Source: Rhizophagus sp. LPA8_4_AMF (Eukaryota > Glomeromycota > Glomeromycetes > Glomerales > Glomeraceae). Taken from it: a stretch of 33,962 bases of DNA. Shown in pieces: positions 20,012 to 31,659 of this stretch (position 1 is the stretch's first letter; every line of letters starts with the position of its first letter). The stretch is from assembly GCA_021464525.1 (NCBI GenBank), contig JADRCO010000428.1, positions 1 to 33,962 on the forward strand, written 5' to 3'. The position numbers and the translations under genes are program-made. The notes beneath the pieces are model-generated. The model worked only from the letters and a program-made list of their open reading frames with translations, made no database searches and was not told the DNA's origin.

Positions 20012-21632
20012 TTACATCCTAGTAACTTGCCATACGCGAATATTATTGTCTAAAATTATAAATGAAAAGAAAAAGTAATAAATAAGAGAATGAATAGACA
20101 AAATGAATCAATAATATTCGTTTAGAACAACTTTTACCTGTATAACCAGCGAACAAAGTAGTACCATCAGGAGACCAAGCAAGTGAAATACATTCAGGAT
20201 CTTTCGATTGTTTACCTGTTTCCGTAAATTCTGGTTTAAGATCATCAACAACAGTCTTTGTTTCAAGATCCCAAATCTTAATAAATGATGCAGTAGCAGC
20301 ACACAACCAATAACGATTTGGACTGAAAACTAATGCATTGATAATATCACCAGCTTCTAATGAATACAAATGCTTGCCCTCGTTAAGATCCCATAACATT
20401 GTAATACCATCCTTTCCACCTGAAGCGCAAAGTGAACCATCAGGTGAAATAGTTACAGTATTGATGTATCCAGTATGACCGATATGATTTGTTCGAAGTT
20501 TACATTTTGTAAGTTCCCAAACCTATAATAAATATATAGAAAAATTATTAGAAAATTTATCATAAAAAAAGAATTAGATAAAAAATAAATTAGGCTCAGA
20601 TTAGATTTTCGTCTCATTGAAGATTTACTCCTCCGAAGTAGCAAATATTTTTTTTTAAAAAAATAATGACATCTTTGCCAAGTTTAATTAATTCAAAGGT
20701 ATTTAAATAATCACCTTAACAAGTTTATCCCAACCACATGATACAATTACTGGATTCGATGGGTTTGGTGAAAATCTTACACATGAGACCCATTCAGAAT
20801 GACCGTCTTCCTGAATATTGAATTTACATTCTCCAAGTGTATTCCATAATTTGATAGTCTTATCTCTTGAACCCGAAACAATTTGACGATTATCAGGTGA
20901 AAAAGATACAGAAAGAACATCTTTATCATGACCCACAAAACGACGAGTTGTTGTTCCGGTATTTAAATCCCAAAGGCGAAGAGTTTTATCCCATGATGCA
21001 GATAAAGCAAATTGTCCATCAGAGGAAATGACCACATCTTGCACAAAATGATTGTGACCTGGGAGAGACCTTTTAGGTACGCCATAGTTGGTTTCATCCC
21101 GGGTTAGGCTCCAAACGATTATGGTTTTATCTGTCGATAATGAATCATAATAACATCAATATTATGATTCTTAACTCAAACAAGAAAATGATAATTGTAG
21201 ATAAATTCCAATTGAACTTTTAATAATTTCATGCTATATTAATATGAAGATAGAAGATAGTATCCTCCCGTAAATTATATTAAATGTTATTTAACTAATC
21301 GGTAATAATTTCGAGAAAAATTACACACCACGGGAAGCAGATAAAATCATATCGGGATTTTCTGAAGTAGTAGCTATATTGTTTAAAAAAAAAAGTTACA
21401 ATTAACAAATGTACTGTTGACCTATTTAATTAAATAGTCGAGTAAAATTTTATGATATTTTTTTTCTCAAAGAACACTTACCAATAGCCGTCACCCAGTT
21501 TGAATGGCCTATATATGGATAAATTTTCTTTTTAATTTAATAATTTTGAAAAATGAAATAATTTTATAAATAAATAGACTGTCTCTAATAATTACCATCG
21601 AGCGTTCCACGGAGTGAAAGTGTATCGGTCAT
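20012..21632 (-). CDS. RACK1/Cpc2/Asc1, ribosome-bound WD40 scaffold protein
   Basis: Six exons, 21632-21596, 21508-21482, 21373-21329, 21130-20715, 20522-20138 and 20049-20012, give 315 residues, the usual size. RACK1 is a seven-bladed WD40 propeller on the head of the 40S ribosomal subunit that links signalling to translation and quality control. Diagnostic stretches are [110 protein letters not shown] and the C-terminal [13 protein letters not shown]. Exon 2 is only 27 nt. Intron 3 carries a perfect hairpin close to its acceptor. It lies tandem with the 732-residue gene and the PQ-loop gene on the same strand. Confidence 0.97.
21142..21170 (-). other. Perfect 11-bp hairpin next to a RACK1 3' splice site
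   Basis: GAATCATAATA (21142-21152) is exactly inverted at 21160-21170 around a 7-base loop. On the RNA strand the hairpin ends about 11 nt before the intron 3 acceptor at 21131. It would enclose or border the branch-point/polypyrimidine region, so it could affect splicing of this intron. Confidence 0.5.
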
Positions 21633-22040
21633 ATCTACTAATGGTTGACTTTGTAGAAATATGAAAAAATGTTATGAAGATTTTCAGTTAAAAAAAAAAA
21701 ATTTTTTTTCAAAAAAAAAATTTTTTCGGATCATAATCTACAATCGCATCTAAAAATCCAACCAGCATTAAGAAAGTGGCCGGCATTACTATGATTTACA
21801 TCATCATTTTTTAAATCTGATGTGATAAGACATAACTCATAATACGTAATTATTAATTTTTAATTTTGATATTTTATAATGATGTAATAATTAAAACTAA
21901 TTTATTACAAGATATTTCATCGTATACAAAAAAAAATTGGTAAATGTCTATTTAAAAGAAAGAGATTTGATAAAGAAAAACAAAATTGTTACAAAAATAA
22001 TTTACACTTCTATAACAAATAAATAATAAAATTACAAATG
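21633..22040. other. RACK1 upstream region, AT-rich, no gene
   Basis: This holds the RACK1 promoter/leader and the 3' end of the PQ-loop gene. It contains a palindromic poly-A/poly-T block at about 21690-21727 that could form a long A-T cruciform. The two homopolymer blocks may also be a nucleosome-free promoter tract. Confidence 0.45.
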
Positions 22041-23321
22041 TTAAAATTTCGTAGACAAATAATTACTATTTTCAATGTTATTGTTGTTATTGTTATTATT
22101 TACAGTATTAGCGGCGTTGTTGCTGCTACTTCTTGAAATAATAGGTCTATTAGAAGGATTTCTTTTATGACCTTTATTTATCAATGTTGTACGTTCATCG
22201 GGAATCAATGGTCTACCATCACGAGCAAGTAATTGATCAGTTTCATTAACATAAAATGGCCCATGTCCAAGACGTCTGGAACGATAATTCCAACAAATAC
22301 ACATGATGAGAAGTATTCCTTGTAAACATCCTGAAACAAAAAATACAATCCATGTGGTCCAAGTGACACTAGGTCTAATTGAAAGAGTATAAACGAAAAT
22401 AAATGAACCGGTAACTTGCATCATCATCATTTCAATACTAAGCGCACCAACGGACTAATGAGAAAAAAAAAAGTATTAATAAATTAAAAAAAAAAATAAT
22501 AGATATACTTAAAGTCATTATTATTGTGAATTCATTGTTTACCTTACGCTTCCAAGTTCTCAATAATTGTGGTATAAATTGGATACTTATTAATACCATG
22601 GGCGCTATACCCAAGAATTCTGCCCATAGCACTTTCCAATTAAAATCTTCATTACCATAAAAAAATAAAAGTAATACTGTAATAACCATGGTAAAAATAA
22701 TATGAATTGTAATAATAGTTGAAACTATAATAGAATCACGCCACTCAATTGACCATTCAGTTGGTGGTGTATTAAAATGAAGATGTCGAATATATGGTGC
22801 AAATTTTCGATGTGAAGGAAAATATAACATGAAGAGAACTAAAATCAACAAACACATAACCCATAGAATCGCAAGTTGAATGATACCCAACATATTCTCA
22901 AAACATGTTAAGGGAGGCTGAAATAAGTGAATAAATTAAGTATAAGTAAAGAATGATAAAAATTAAATAAAATAATTATTTATAATAAACTTACCACAAC
23001 TCGACAACATTTTATGATGTTAAATTGTAAAATCACAATATTAAAAAGAACACAAGTTGCTGACATTGTTCCCAACATGATAAACCAGGGACTAATCCCT
23101 TCGCTCGTTTTGTACTTAATAATTTTATATACCTAATTAAAATGTAAAAGAATCTGTGTTAAATGAGAAAATTAATATATGAAAATATCAAACTTTATAT
23201 AAACCTGTGGTAAAAAGCTTATTAACAAGCCAAATGCGACAAGGACGCTTAGAGAAACATCGATTGGTTGATTATCAGTAATGCACGTAACAGGCTCTAA
23301 GCCTCTGAATGAGTGTGTCAT
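22041..23321 (-). CDS. PQ-loop repeat seven-helix membrane protein
   Basis: Four exons, 23321-23205, 23132-22995, 22917-22543 and 22454-22041, give 347 residues. There are two PQ loops, FLPQVYKIIKYKTSEGISPW and FIPQLLRTWKRKSVGALSIE, separated by two extra helices, with seven hydrophobic segments in all. These are around VLVAFGLLISFLPQ, FIMLGTMSATCVLFNIVIL, LAILWVMCLLILVLFML, STIITIHIIFTMVITVLLL, EFLGIAPMVLISIQFIPQ, MQVTGSFIFVYTL and WIVFFVSGCLQGILLIMC. This is the topology of the PQ-loop family, which includes vacuolar/lysosomal cystine and cationic amino-acid transporters. The C-terminal tail has a DQLLARDGRPLIPDERTTLI stretch and an asparagine run. The substrate cannot be told from the sequence. 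Confidence 0.9.
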
Positions 23322-24098
23322 TTTAATCTTAACGATGAATAAGATTTAAAAATTATATTTCGATGGTTCCTCCAGATTTAATTCAATTAAATGCTCTCTC
23401 TTAGAAAATTTTTTAAAATAAAATTAATTCTCTTGACAAAAAAATATCAATGAATTAATTATACTAAATTTACATTCAAAAAAAATTTATATACATCTAT
23501 TTTTAAAGACTAAAAGTACAATATTTTTTGTTTTACGAACTTCACTATAATTTTCTTGTTGAGAGGCTTCACCAAATTCTAAATGGGATTAAGGGATTTT
23601 GATACAAATTGCCCAATAACTATACTATTAGCTTAGGCTAAAATCTCAAAAGGTAATAATGCGTAATTTACTTTAGAATTTGCGACTTTAATTTTGTAGC
23701 TTTCTGTTTATAAACTATGTCTATTACTAAACTTTTTAAAATTTACTAAAAGAAAGAAACCTCGGGTTTTTAATGAGTGAATATCTTTTAAAGGAGGGAA
23801 AATTAAAAAATCGAGAAAAGAAAAGATAAAGCAGTGTGACGTAATGGTTACTCTTTAATTATTTGAGAAATATATCTTGCATTATGAATCGTAAGTTACA
23901 CTAATGCAAATATGCAATCATTGTAACGTTTAAAAGTACTAAATTAGTTTTATTCTCTTTATTTTATTTGGTTGAAAAACGTACATTGTACAACCTAAAA
24001 TAAGGAATAGTCATTTTCCATTACTTATTATATAAAAGATACAAAAATAGAAATATAGGTATTAATATATAAATAAATATAAATATATATAAATAAAA
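23322..24098. other. AT-rich intergenic region upstream of the PQ-loop gene
   Basis: No open frame with protein-like composition is present on either strand. A TGACGTAA word (ATF/CREB-like site) is at about 23836-23843, some 515 bp upstream of the PQ-loop start. Otherwise only A/T runs are seen. Confidence 0.35.
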
Positions 24099-25350
24099 CT
24101 AATGATCCCAATAATTATAGTATTTATCGCCATATTTATCCACATTGTCCGATAAAATGTCCCATTTGGTCTTTGGTTTTTCTTCTCCTAACAAAACTTT
24201 GTCTCTTTCTTGTTCGGCCTTTTTTCTTTCTTCAGCTTGAAGTAATCTAAGTTCTCTTAAATCTTCTCTTAACCATTGTTCAACAACTTTTAAAAGTGGT
24301 GAACCCATATTTCTATATAATTGTCGGTTTGTCAATTGTTGCTTATTGATTAGAAGCTGTTGGGTCATCATATTGTCCAATTCCGGAAAGTTATTATTAA
24401 AATCGTGGAATGCTACGATTTTTCCACGTTTTATATGTGTTATATGAGTAGGCCAGTCTCCAAGTCCTAAATAGTTAAACAAGGAATTTGAATATTGCAC
24501 TTTATATCGGACTTATTGAAGAGAAAATAAATATAATTTTCTTACCATCAAAAATATGAGTCGCATATAACTTTTTTTTTTAATAAAGAATATGTTAATT
24601 ATTATCATTGAAGCTAAAAATAAAAGTTAACTTACTCTAAAAATGACTTACCATAGTAGCATTCCTCTTTTCGGTTTCTTTTTTTAAGAATTCCAATAAA
24701 TCTGAACGCACCAATACATCCAAATCAACAGTAATTTCATCCATGAGTAATAAAATCCAGGGTTTAATTAATCCTAAAACAAGCTGCACTCTACGCCTTT
24801 CTCCGTCGGATATTTGGTGCATACGCCATTTTGGATTAATGTCCATTATTTGAATTAATTCTTTTACTCTTTCAGGATATGCATCACCTTTCATGTTGGA
24901 TATAAGGGTAGAGACTAAAACATCACCCTTAACAACAGGGTTATTTGCCCATTCGGTACCGAGATAAGTGACGCCCTATTTATAGAAAATAAAATGATAG
25001 GTTATTCGATCATTCATAGGGTTTAAGTAAATGAATGTTATACGTACAAGTGGAGAATCTTTAAAAGCATCCATTCCCAAAACCAAGACTTTATCTCGAA
25101 CCATTCTCTTTCCCGCCAATATCGTCAATAAAGTGGATTTCCCAGCTCCATTAGCACCTAAAGTATTAAAATAAAGTAAATACTTAATAAATTAATTAAG
25201 AAAATGTATTCATTTTTTAAAAAATTTACCAACTAATAAACAACGTGCTCCCTTCTGCAATTTAAAAGTTACGTTATCCAAAACTGGGGATTCGCCGAAG
25301 TTGAAGGTGAGGTCTTCAACATCAATTGCCAATTCTTCGTTATTAGACAT
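24099..25350 (-). CDS. CAF16: CAF16-like soluble ABC-type ATPase
   Basis: Five exons, 25350-25230, 25157-25048, 24975-24652, 24570-24546 and 24466-24099, give 315 residues. It is a single ABC nucleotide-binding domain without membrane helices: Walker [10 protein letters not shown] (41-49), signature [10 protein letters not shown] (132-141) in place of the common LSGGQ, Walker B ILLLMDE (151-157) and the H-loop histidine in [10 protein letters not shown] (H190). The SDGERRRVQ signature and [13 protein letters not shown] are typical of yeast Caf16, a CCR4-NOT-associated ABC protein, and its plant relatives. The C-terminal ~100 residues end in a charged helix and [12 protein letters not shown]. 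Exon 4 is 25 nt and is preceded by an unusual A10 tract at its acceptor. Confidence 0.92.
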
Positions 25351-25756
25351 ATCCTAACAAGATAGTTTTTGAAGAATATTAGGAATACGAGTGATAGAAA
25401 TGCGAGTTTAGTTATATAATGTAATTGTATTAACTGTTAAGGTACTTTTCCAGGATTACCTGATCCGGAAATAGGTTTGTGTTTCGTGTAAATAATTTTA
25501 ACAAGCAAAAATAAACACCTGATAATATGACTTTTTTTATATGAAGTTTACAATAACATTGAATAATTTAAGGCTGTTTATAAACTGGTGCTTATTTTTT
25601 GAGCGTATAGTTTTATTATTGTATATTTGTACAAAATAATGATTGTACAAATGATTGTACAAATAAAGTTTAAATAGATAATCGAATTTTATTATTAATA
25701 GTAATTAAAAATTTATGCTCCTGTGTGAACCATAATACCCGGATTAAATATATTAT
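25351..25756. other. CAF16 upstream region and GRWD1 3' end, no gene
   Basis: This AT-rich spacer lies between two minus-strand genes. ATTGTACAAAT-like words repeat near 25623-25668 (TGTACAAA three times in about 45 bases). No frame of interest was seen. Confidence 0.4.
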
Positions 25757-27798
25757 TTATACAGAAACAGTCTTGAAAATATTGAATCCGGAAGCTGCTG
25801 TGCTTATCATACATCCAGGGATTTGTGGATGCCAATGTACTTCCTTGATATCATTTTGACCCTAAATCAATCAATGATAACAATAATTAGATTGTAAATT
25901 ATTCCATACCAAGCTTTTTTTACAACACTTTACCTGGTGTACAAAGAGTAACTGCGGAGGAACTTCTACACCGCTTTTTCCGATAATCTTATCAGAATTT
26001 TCTTCGGGATCATGTTCAACCGAAAGATCCCATATAGAAATTTGGTCGTCTGCACCTGACGCACCAAAAACCGATTCTTCCGTGGGGTGCCATTCGATAG
26101 ATGTAATTGGCGCAGAATGCCACTTGAAATTTGCAACAGGTGAAGGTTTCGTTTCTTTACTGGTAGGATAAAAACTGAATTTTAATTGTTGCTTTTATAA
26201 AAAAAATATAATTTGCTATATAATACTGACTTTACAAATGTGCGTAAATCCCATATACTTATCACGCCATCATCCGAACCTGAAGCAAGCAGATAGTCAA
26301 CTTTTCTAAAGAATTCTTAATGTTAATCATTTTTGCTGAATTTTAGTAGTAATAATAATAATAATAAGTAACAACCAACCGATTCCAAGTAATAACGTTT
26401 ACGTCCGCATCATGAGCCTTAACACATAAAACTTCTTTCTTTTTGCTTCGAGTATCCCATATACGTATTGTTTGATCTGCCGAGGCACTTGCAAATACAT
26501 TTTTTTCAGTGGGAGACCATTGTAAATCTTCAACAGATGACGAGTGACCTACGAATGGTATTCGATCCGCTGTAAAGTTTGATTGTGTCTTGGTTGTGAG
26601 ATAAATATGTGTGCGATTATCTCCTGTTATCAGCCTGTTAGTAAGTTTGAACGTTAAATCATATATAAAAGAAGGAAAAATGAACAGAAGAAATAAAATA
26701 TCGCACCTTCCGGGAACAGTTCCTGACCAATCCATTGCAAATCCTTCAGTGCTGTGGCTCTCTATTGTATATAATGGCTTAGAAGACTTTTGCGAAATTT
26801 GATAACCTTTGGTATCTAATGATTTTATAATTGGGCTCAAATCCCAAATATGCACTTTTCCCGTATCAGCCCAAGACGCAGCTATCTGAAGATCTTTTTG
26901 TGGCGTGACTCTAACGCGATTGACACCTCCATAATGTTTTAAACTTTTCTCTTCCAAAATTGGATCTTCATCTAATTTTTCAATATTCGAATCAACAGAT
27001 TCTTTGTCAGAATCATTTAAATCATCTAAATTAAATAAAAATACACTTGGTTAATTCTCATAATTAAATCTATGGTTGCAAAAATAAATAATTACCATCA
27101 TTTTGCGTTCTATGAAGCTGGGACATTTTCATTATTATCAATTCATTATTTTTTGGTTTATCTGCTTGTGTTCCAGCGACAATATATGTTGTAGCAGGAT
27201 ACTGAAATTATATATACTCAATTAAAAAAAAAGTTCGCGTTTCTATTAATAAAAAATTTCAACAATAATTTAAATGAATTCCTACAATTTTCCTGTCTTC
27301 GCCTAAATTATCCCATAATATATCAAAACTGAGGCATGGCCATCTTACGTTCATAGAATGTAACATTTCATAAGCTGACTGATCTGCCTCGAGAACCTCA
27401 TCATTCTGCAATTCGTGTCCAGGAAGATATACTTGGAATTCTTCAGTTTCTTCAATGTCCATTTCTTTATATTAAGAAATGAAATATTTAAATAACGTAT
27501 ATGTTAATTATTCTTTATTGAAAACGTATGATAATTTTCTATTATTAAGGAGCTAAATTCCCTCTTTTTGTTAAATTTTATCTAAATCCGTACCGTCGCC
27601 TTCTTTATCCTCACTAGTTTCCTCTTCAACTACTTCTTCTTCAGACTCTGTTTCATATTCGTCTTCCCAAGGGTCTTCAAAATCTCCAACGCCCTCTAAT
27701 TCTTTTATCGACTTAATTTTTTCCTGAGGTTGACCAAAGGGAGCTTTTGGGACTTGAAAGTCCGAAATATCCATATCCTCTGTAGTACGTTTTGACAT
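25757..27798 (-). CDS. RRB1: GRWD1/Rrb1, acidic WD40 ribosome-assembly chaperone
   Basis: Eight exons, 27798-27594, 27464-27286, 27201-27096, 27025-26707, 26634-26380, 26305-26231, 26159-25934 and 25861-25757, give 489 residues. Rrb1 is the nuclear chaperone that delivers ribosomal protein uL3 (Rpl3) to early 60S particles. The first exon encodes [14 protein letters not shown] and the family's acidic segment ([19 protein letters not shown]). It joins in phase, through a GTACGG donor, to exon 2 with [12 protein letters not shown] and the histone-binding-protein-type helix [22 protein letters not shown] repeats include [48 protein letters not shown] and [16 protein letters not shown]. The ATG inside exon 2 (MDIEETEE) is not the start. 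Confidence 0.93.
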
Positions 27799-27976
27799 TT
27801 TTTTTGTGTGTAAAAATATTAAAAGAAAGATGATGATTGATGATTTCAATAAAAAATTTAGATAAGAAAATTTTTTTCTGATCTCCGTTCGTGATTGGCT
27901 AATTTCTGTGGCTTGGATAAAATTTTACTTTTAATTACCATAGATTTAATTTGTTTTTTGAAATTTATTAGCAAAC
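27799..27976. promoter_or_regulatory. Divergent promoter of GRWD1 and eIF3f
   Basis: Start codons lie 178 bp apart, head to head. ATTGG at 27894-27898 is a CCAAT box on the minus strand, about 95 bases from the GRWD1 start and 80 from the eIF3f start. One ribosome-assembly gene and one initiation-factor gene share the region, so co-expression is plausible. Confidence 0.55.
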
Positions 27977-29302
27977 ATGTCAATTGACGCTGCAACTTCA
28001 GCTCTGCATCTTTCGTTCCCTCCTACTACAGCTACGGGCTTTGTTGTTCCTCAGAGCCGTTCCTTTACAGTTTCGGTAAACCCGGTAGTGTTGTTTTCTA
28101 TCCTCGATCATTATCTTCGTAGGCAAGAAAAACAACATAGAGTAATCGGAACCTTATTAGGTGTTAGAAGTGAAGATGGGAGCGAAGTAGAAGTCCGAAA
28201 TTGCTTCCCTGTTTCTCATGATGAGACTGACAATCAGGTTTGCGTTCTTATAAATGAGATCGTATATTTAATTACAAATTATAAAAAAGGACTTGATATA
28301 AAATATTTTAGGTTGCTGTAGATATGGAATATCACCGTAATATGTTCGAACTTCACAAGAAAGTCAACGCAAAGGAGGTGATTGTTGGATGGTATGCTAC
28401 TGGTTCTAATCTTAATCAATGGAATGCTCTTATACAAGATTTTTATTCAAGAGAAGTTATGCCACCATTTCAAGCTATCCATTTAACAATGGATACAGAT
28501 CTCAAGAATGATGATAAACTTTTAGGTGTCAAAACATATATTAGGTAAAATTTAAAAAAATCATCTTTTTATTTCCTGATTTCGTATACAAGCAGTTCAT
28601 CAACAATAATTTTAATTTGAACAGTGCACCAATTGGAATTTCCGCAAAGCCAGAGAATTGTTTATTCTTGCCTGTTCCATGCGATGTCAAATATTTTGAC
28701 GCCGAACGAAGTGGACGTAAGTGAAATTAATATTAATAAGTATTCATATGTCGCCTTTGATTAATTCCTATTAATCCTTGTTCACTTTTTGTTTTTTGTT
28801 TAGTCGACCTTCTTGCATCTGCAAAGAATGATACGGATCGTTCCACATCTCTATTTTCTGACATGGATAACCTTGAAAAAACTATAAAGGCTGTTTATGA
28901 AATGCTAGAGAGAGTTACGGACTACGTAAATAAAGTCTTGGCATGTATCAGATAAAATGAATTATGCACACTTTCTTTTTTTTTAAAAAAAATTAGATGT
29001 ATTAAATTATTGGTTTTCTTTAATATATGACATAGGATGGAAGCATACCCGCCGATAACACAATAGGTCGATTTTTAATGGATACGATTTCAGTTGTACC
29101 AAAAATCGATAAAGTAGAATTCGAAAAAATGTTCAATGGACATCTACAAGTAAAGATACTTTCTTCGGCACAACTGTTAACGTCAATTTTCATAATTGCT
29201 GATTCTTTTGTTATTATTTAGGATTTATTAATGGTTTCTTATCTTGCAAACATGACACGTACACAACTCGCTATCGCAGAAAGACTACAATTACTTGTAT
29301 AA
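27977..29302 (+). CDS. Translation initiation factor eIF3 subunit F (MPN domain)
   Basis: Six exons, 27977-28237, 28312-28544, 28625-28716, 28804-28940, 29036-29149 and 29222-29302, give 305 residues. eIF3f is an MPN-domain core subunit of the eIF3 complex. Diagnostic stretches are VNPVVLFSILDHYLRRQE, RVIGTLLGVRSEDGSEVEVR, EVIVGWYATGSNLNQWNALI, IHLTMDTDL, SIPADNTIGRFLMDTI and DLLMVSYLANMTRTQLAIAE. The JAMM metal-binding HxH...D set is absent (GWYATG), as expected for this non-catalytic MPN subunit. The donor after exon 4 appears to be GC (TTG|GCATGT) rather than GT; using a GT three codons earlier would remove the conserved VL before DGSIPADN. Confidence 0.95.
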
Positions 29303-31659
29303 TCTCATAATTAATTTGAAGTTCTTTTCAGCAAAAAATATATCTTTAACATTTTTACCATACTCTGCTTCATTAATCTTTATCATAGAAATGATGGAAC
29401 TTCAAAAAGAGGAACGAAACGATAAGAGTCACGTGAAATTTGGTTTCGTAGAGTTGATTTTCTTTTTGCATAAGTATTTTTTTAGATCTAACATGGGTTC
29501 ATTTAAAAGGTGTAATTTACAGATTACTTCTTATTCGCACAGTTTTATTCATCATGTAATACTATTTATTTTATTAATAAAAAAATTGTTATTAAATAAT
29601 CTAATATTCATGTGAATAAATACCTTGTGAGAAATTCAAAAAGTACATCGGTATATAGAATGTAGACAAATACGATTATTTTAATTCAAGCTGTTTATAA
29701 CATTTCCGAATATATTAGAATGTATTATAAAGTTTTTAATGTTCATTCAAACATGATATTGTGACAATCATATTTGTTCGATCATTTTGTGATGGCAGAT
29801 GATGACGGATTAATCGGTGTTTATTATAATTCTATCATTAATAATTTTAGAATAGTCATGAATCTTCGGGAAAGATAATGTATAGTTATGAAAGAATTCA
29901 CTAATGAAGGTACCTTGGAATTAGATGACTAATCGAAAAGAATTCAGGGTGAATATTTCAATGTATCACAAATCGATGATTAATAAGGATAATATTTAAT
30001 TTTTTTGGTAAAAAGTTCTATGATTATAAGAATCTCTCTGAGAAATGAAGTTTATAATTAGTAATAATATAAACAATGAGAAGATTTGTTTCATCGGTCG
30101 TGATTGATAATTCGAATTAGCGAATTGTCGGTTCATGTTATTTATTACGAATTTCAAAGAAATCTTTCCTATTCGGTTTCTTATTTATGCTTAAATTGTG
30201 TATCCGAATAATGAACTTCTTTAGATACGGCAAATTTTATGAGTAATTTTATAACCAACTTTTGAATTTATAAAAAAAATGATCTTTATTTCAATAAAAA
30301 ATTATTTATTTATATACTGTATATTATAAAATAAAAAAAATTGAAATTGAAATTGACTTTTATTACACAATAAAGTACATATTTATAAATTATTGAATCA
30401 TTAATGAATGAAAACAGGAATTTTCCAGATTATGAAGTAGGACAATTTTCGTTCGAAATAGTAAATCTGAATGGCATCTTCCAAAAAAATTATTCAGGAT
30501 CAACGATAATAGGTTTATTAATATTAATAAATGGACCCATTTTTTTATTGAGTTTGAATTTCGAGAGTAAGATTTCTTAATTGTTTTGAATTTGTTTTCG
30601 TTCTTTTTAACGTTTTGATTATTTGATGGGAAAAATTGGGAAAAGTGAAATCAAGATATTTTTATAATAAATCGAAACAGATGAAATGTTAAAAGTTCAT
30701 ATTATCATTTATTTCTTATTGTTTAAGGTCTTTAATGTTTCGAAATTTTATATTATTAAAAAGTATTTATCTATGATTTGGACAATATCTGATTAATAAT
30801 TATGAGTAATGTTATTGTTTCATTATTTCATCAATAACTTTCTTTATATCTTAGACGGATATCAAGCTTTTGACTCCGATAGCATTTACAATAAGAATAA
30901 TCATTAGTCGTCTAACAATAGCAACTAATGTGTTGTAACACTAAATGCACACATCACGATGTAAGTAGATCACGTGAATTCATCAGGTAGAGCAGTTGAT
31001 CGCAGATGTCATTTCTTTAATTTTTTGCTTAACATTACAACATAACCATTCTCTGCTTTCATTAAACCAGTTGTCACGCCAGCATGGATTTCAAGAATTC
31101 AAAATTCGACCAAAGGGATGTTCCCTAAATCTTTTCAAAATTAGAGACTTGCTAGCGTAGCAGCTCTCCATTCTACTCTATACGGTATTAATAGTTTCAT
31201 CTAATTTTATACTAGAAATCATATATATCTGCACTCAATCAACTAAAAATTATGGTATGAGAAGGGTACACGTAAGATTTTACCGAGTAATAGTCGAGTA
31301 ATGAATCATCTAATAGTTGTATAGGATTGATCAAGTCTTTTGATAATGTATTTTGTTGGTAGAGTGAATTCGTATTAAGATTCAATTGTAATCCTTCCCC
31401 AATTAACTTTCAAGAGCAACTTGAAGAAGCATTATAGGTTGATCACCCATCAAAATATATCTGCAGTAATCTTTGATATTATTTCTCTTTCTCATTTAAT
31501 AAATCAAACATATATTTATTATATATATTTTCTTTATTATAACAGATAGTCCATGCTATAACCTACAATATTTTACAAAATATGAATTTACTTACGTATG
31601 ACAGAAGTATAAAGAAATTCGATAAAATAAAACTATTAAAGTCTGAGATGTCAATCAAT
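29303..31659. other. Gene-poor AT-rich region of 2.4 kb
   Basis: Only short frames of chance composition are present; one at 29295-29615 overlaps the end of eIF3f and is H/F/L/I-rich without motif. No tRNA, transposon protein or tandem repeat was recognised. TCACGTGA-like E-box words occur at about 30971. Confidence 0.35.

Noticed and set aside
20523..20714. Box C/D snoRNA in RACK1 intron 4 (vertebrate RACK1 introns host snoRNAs)
   Set aside because: The intron has a GC-richer island and a CTGA, but no proper RTGATGA box paired with terminal stems could be found.
27286..27464. Separate small acidic gene (27594-27798) and a GRWD1 start at MDIEETEE
   Set aside because: A GTACGG donor and a TAAAG acceptor join the two in phase, and the acidic segment is the normal N-terminus of GRWD1/Rrb1.
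28312..28544. Active JAMM deubiquitinase in the eIF3f MPN domain
   Set aside because: The metal-binding histidines are missing (GWYATG in place of an HxH motif), as usual for eIF3f.
29295..29615. 106-codon plus-strand ORF after eIF3f
   Set aside because: It overlaps the eIF3f stop, is hydrophobic and histidine-rich without pattern, and sits in 3' flanking DNA.
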